Assembly: GCF_006716675.1 (NCBI RefSeq) | Contig: NZ_VFPM01000002.1 | Span: 372,001 to 436,000, forward strand | Reading direction: 5' to 3' | Source of the DNA: Humibacillus xanthopallidus | GTDB taxonomy: Bacteria > Actinomycetota > Actinomycetes > Actinomycetales > Dermatophilaceae | Length of the DNA: 64,000 nucleotides | Shown: positions 62,521-64,000 of the stretch, in pieces | How the letters are laid out: each line of letters starts with the position of its first letter | How positions within the stretch are numbered: position 1 is the first letter of the stretch | Notes under the pieces: generated by a model | What the model was told of the DNA's origin: nothing | Seen by the model: the letters and a program-made list of their open reading frames with translations, nothing else | The model's database searches: none | Translations under genes and position numbers: made by a program

Positions 62521-62549
62521 CGCAACTGTTGCGATGCGCAAGGGTTGCG
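62521..62549 (+). promoter_or_regulatory. Two identical-arm operators upstream of the MarR gene
   Basis: CGCAACTGTTGCG (62521-62533) and CGCAAGGGTTGCG (62537-62549) both have CGCAA..TTGCG arms around a 3-nt centre, with start points 16 bp apart. The layout suits a dimeric MarR-type repressor acting on itself and on the divergent remnant/SDR side. Confidence 0.6.
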
Positions 62550-62564
62550 GAGCAGACTGGTGCG

Positions 62565-63068
62565 GTGCCGACAACGGACCGCACCGAGACCGCTGTTCGT
62601 CCACTACCCCAGGAGGGCGAGGTCGACACAGTGCTGCGGGCGTGCCGGATCCTCGTCGCCATCACGGCGCGGTCCCTGGCCGCGGTGCCCCAGGTGACCG
62701 ACCCACTCCAGATGCGAGCGATGGTCGTGCTGCGCAGCCGCGAGACGCTCTCGCTCGGACAGCTGGCGCGCTCGGTCGGCATCCACCTGACCCGCGCGAG
62801 TCGCCTCTGCGACCGGTTGGTGTCCCAGGGTCTGGTCGACCGGACCGACGACCCGGCGAACCGCCGGCAGCTGCTGCTCCGGCTCACGGCCGAGGGTCGA
62901 GACGTCGTCGACGAGGTCATGCGTCAACGCGCGGAGGCGATCCAGCCGGTGCTCGCACGGATGGCGCCCGCGTCGCGCCGGGCGCTCGTACGCGCCCTCG
63001 GTGACTTCGACCGCGCCGCCGAGGGCTTCGAGGAGCGTGAGCTGTGGGCCATGGGCTGGACGTCCTAG
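62565..63068 (+). CDS. MarR-family transcriptional regulator
   Basis: The 167-residue protein has the MarR winged helix: LSLGQLARSVGIHLTRASRLC as recognition region and LVDRTDDPANRRQLLLRLTAEG as the wing with the DxRxxxLxLT pattern. The start at GTG 62565 is preferred to 62511 because the longer form would translate through the paired operators, and GGAG lies upstream. It probably controls its own promoter and the leftward SDR/ADH genes. Confidence 0.88.
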   Translation: MPTTDRTETAVRPLPQEGEVDTVLRACRILVAITARSLAAVPQVTDPLQMRAMVVLRSRETLSLGQLARSVGIHLTRASRLCDRLVSQGLVDRTDDPANRRQLLLRLTAEGRDVVDEVMRQRAEAIQPVLARMAPASRRALVRALGDFDRAAEGFEERELWAMGWTS

Positions 63069-63375
63069 TTGTCACGAGAGGTGATGCAACCTTGGACAAA
63101 ATCGAGACAGCCCGCCGGGGCGCTGTCACAGTGGGATCAGCGCCGTCGGTCTTCAACCAGCAGGATCGCGCGGCGCTGTCTGCTGCCCTGATCGGCGGGA
63201 TCGCCGCGAGACCTTCGCACCCCGTGCGATGGCGGAGCGCTTCGGAGACAGGTCGACGGTGTACCGTCGCAAAGGATCGGGCACACGAGTTCCCTGACCA
63301 GGTCGGCAGACGACGTCAGGTCTCGTGCACGGCGCCTTCAACCGCAGAGGGTTCGCCGGCCTGTGAGGAGTTCCC
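63069..63375 (+). other. Gene-free interval before the GAF-ANTAR gene
   Basis: About 307 bp without a convincing gene. Short open frames here have no motif or ribosome site. The start region of the next gene carries GAGGAG at 63366-63370. Confidence 0.5.
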
Positions 63376-64000
63376 GTGACCCTGACGTCCCGACGAGTTG
63401 ACAACCCTGACGCACCAGCATCCATGACGGTGTGCCCTCCTGTGGATGATGCTGTCGCGGCAGTGGTCCACGACGTAATTCAGGCGAGCACCAAGGTCGT
63501 GCCCGGGATTCGCCATGTGGCGCTCAGCGCCATGCAGCGCGAGACCTTGCGCCTGCTCACCGCCACCGACGACCTCCCGCGTCGTCTCGAGTCCTTCCAG
63601 GTCGTCCTGGACGAGGGGCCGACGCACGACGCAGCCCACGAGGCGGTGCCCGTCATCGTCGAGTGCGACGAGATCGTCGCGCGCTGGCCGGAGTTCGGGC
63701 CGAGAGCGCGCGCCCTGGGGGTGACGTCGGTCGCGGCGGTCCCGCTGTGCTGGAGCGGCAGGACGCTCGGCGCCCTCAGCGTCTACTCCGTGCACGAAGG
63801 CTCCCTCCCCGACGGTGTCGTCGAGCTCGCCACGGCGTATGCCGCACAGGCCGCGGCCACGCTGTCGTATGCGAAGAAGGCGGAGAACCTCGAGTTCGCG
63901 ATGATCACCCGCCAGCAGATCGGGCAGGCGGTCGGGATCCTCATGGAGCGGTGCGAGCTGTCTGCCGAGGCGGCGTTCAGCTACCTTCGCCGGGTCTCGC
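63376..64000 (+). CDS. GAF-ANTAR protein (cut by window edge)
   Basis: The frame runs open to the window end (208 residues seen). A GAF-like domain (VPGIRHVALSAMQRETLRLL, VTSVAAVPLCWSGRTLGALSVYS) is followed by the start of an ANTAR RNA-binding domain (ITRQQIGQAVGILMERCELSAE, AAFSYLRRVS). ANTAR proteins bind paired hairpins in mRNA leaders and prevent termination. The start GTG at 63376 has GAGGAG 5 bp upstream; ATG 63424 is an alternative. Confidence 0.85.
   Translation, partial: MTLTSRRVDNPDAPASMTVCPPVDDAVAAVVHDVIQASTKVVPGIRHVALSAMQRETLRLLTATDDLPRRLESFQVVLDEGPTHDAAHEAVPVIVECDEIVARWPEFGPRARALGVTSVAAVPLCWSGRTLGALSVYSVHEGSLPDGVVELATAYAAQAAATLSYAKKAENLEFAMITRQQIGQAVGILMERCELSAEAAFSYLRRVS

Overview
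The window is high-GC DNA with actinobacterial features: dense genes with 1-4 bp start/stop overlaps, GTG starts, a WXG100 protein, a CIRCE-controlled groEL, a GAF-ANTAR regulator and frequent GTATGCC-type words. The gene content suits a member of the Micrococcales, perhaps Intrasporangiaceae; that placement is inference from style, not from a marker gene.

Layout. (1) 0-11.7 kb is mostly chromosomal background: an M48-type membrane protease, an MBL-fold hydrolase, a HIT protein, groEL behind two CIRCE operators, an intergenic block of competing hairpins, a WXG100 protein, a DUF4031-Nudix fusion, a 1183-residue protein with three caspase-like domains (one apparently active, two lacking catalytic residues), yajQ and tRNA-Tyr(GTA). 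(2) 12.26-34.83 kb is one long co-directional cluster for a contractile phage-tail-like particle: sheath, tube, chaperone-like protein, a GpU/DNA-circularisation-like protein, a 1143-residue helical candidate ruler, an RHS-zincin-transglycosylase fusion, an NlpC/P60-like protein, gpD-like hub, gpV-like spike, gp25, gpJ and gpI baseplate proteins, and an S74-chaperone fibre. No capsid, portal, terminase, integrase or AAA+ ATPase was seen. (3) 34.86-39.74 kb, on the opposite strand, is a compact class I lanthipeptide operon in the order precursor, LanC, LanB; every gene overlaps the next by 4 bp. The precursor has 14 Cys and a core with Thr but no Ser. No transporter or leader protease is nearby. 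(4) 40.0-46.65 kb holds an unassigned protein next to the particle cluster, then a membrane-anchored protein, a SIR2-like protein and an nSTAND-type NTPase with WD40 repeats, which together look like a defence or cell-suicide module. (5) 46.7-64 kb is varied: a LuxR regulator divergent from a FAD oxidase, secreted proteins, a DUF2254 protein, an editing-less AlaRS-like protein coupled to an aspartate 4-decarboxylase, a two-component system, an M6 metalloprotease, an ADH, an SDR, a remnant of a TPP enzyme, a MarR regulator with twin operators, and a GAF-ANTAR protein cut by the window edge.

How the parts may work together. The particle cluster could build an injection device carrying cell-wall and protein-degrading activities. 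The lanthipeptide operon abuts the fibre gene tail to tail, and the next gene resumes the particle's orientation, so the lanthipeptide may be a partner product of the same island (inference). The SIR2/STAND module is a separate candidate conflict system at the island's right side. The AlaRS-like/decarboxylase pair suggests local L-alanine synthesis feeding alanine activation.
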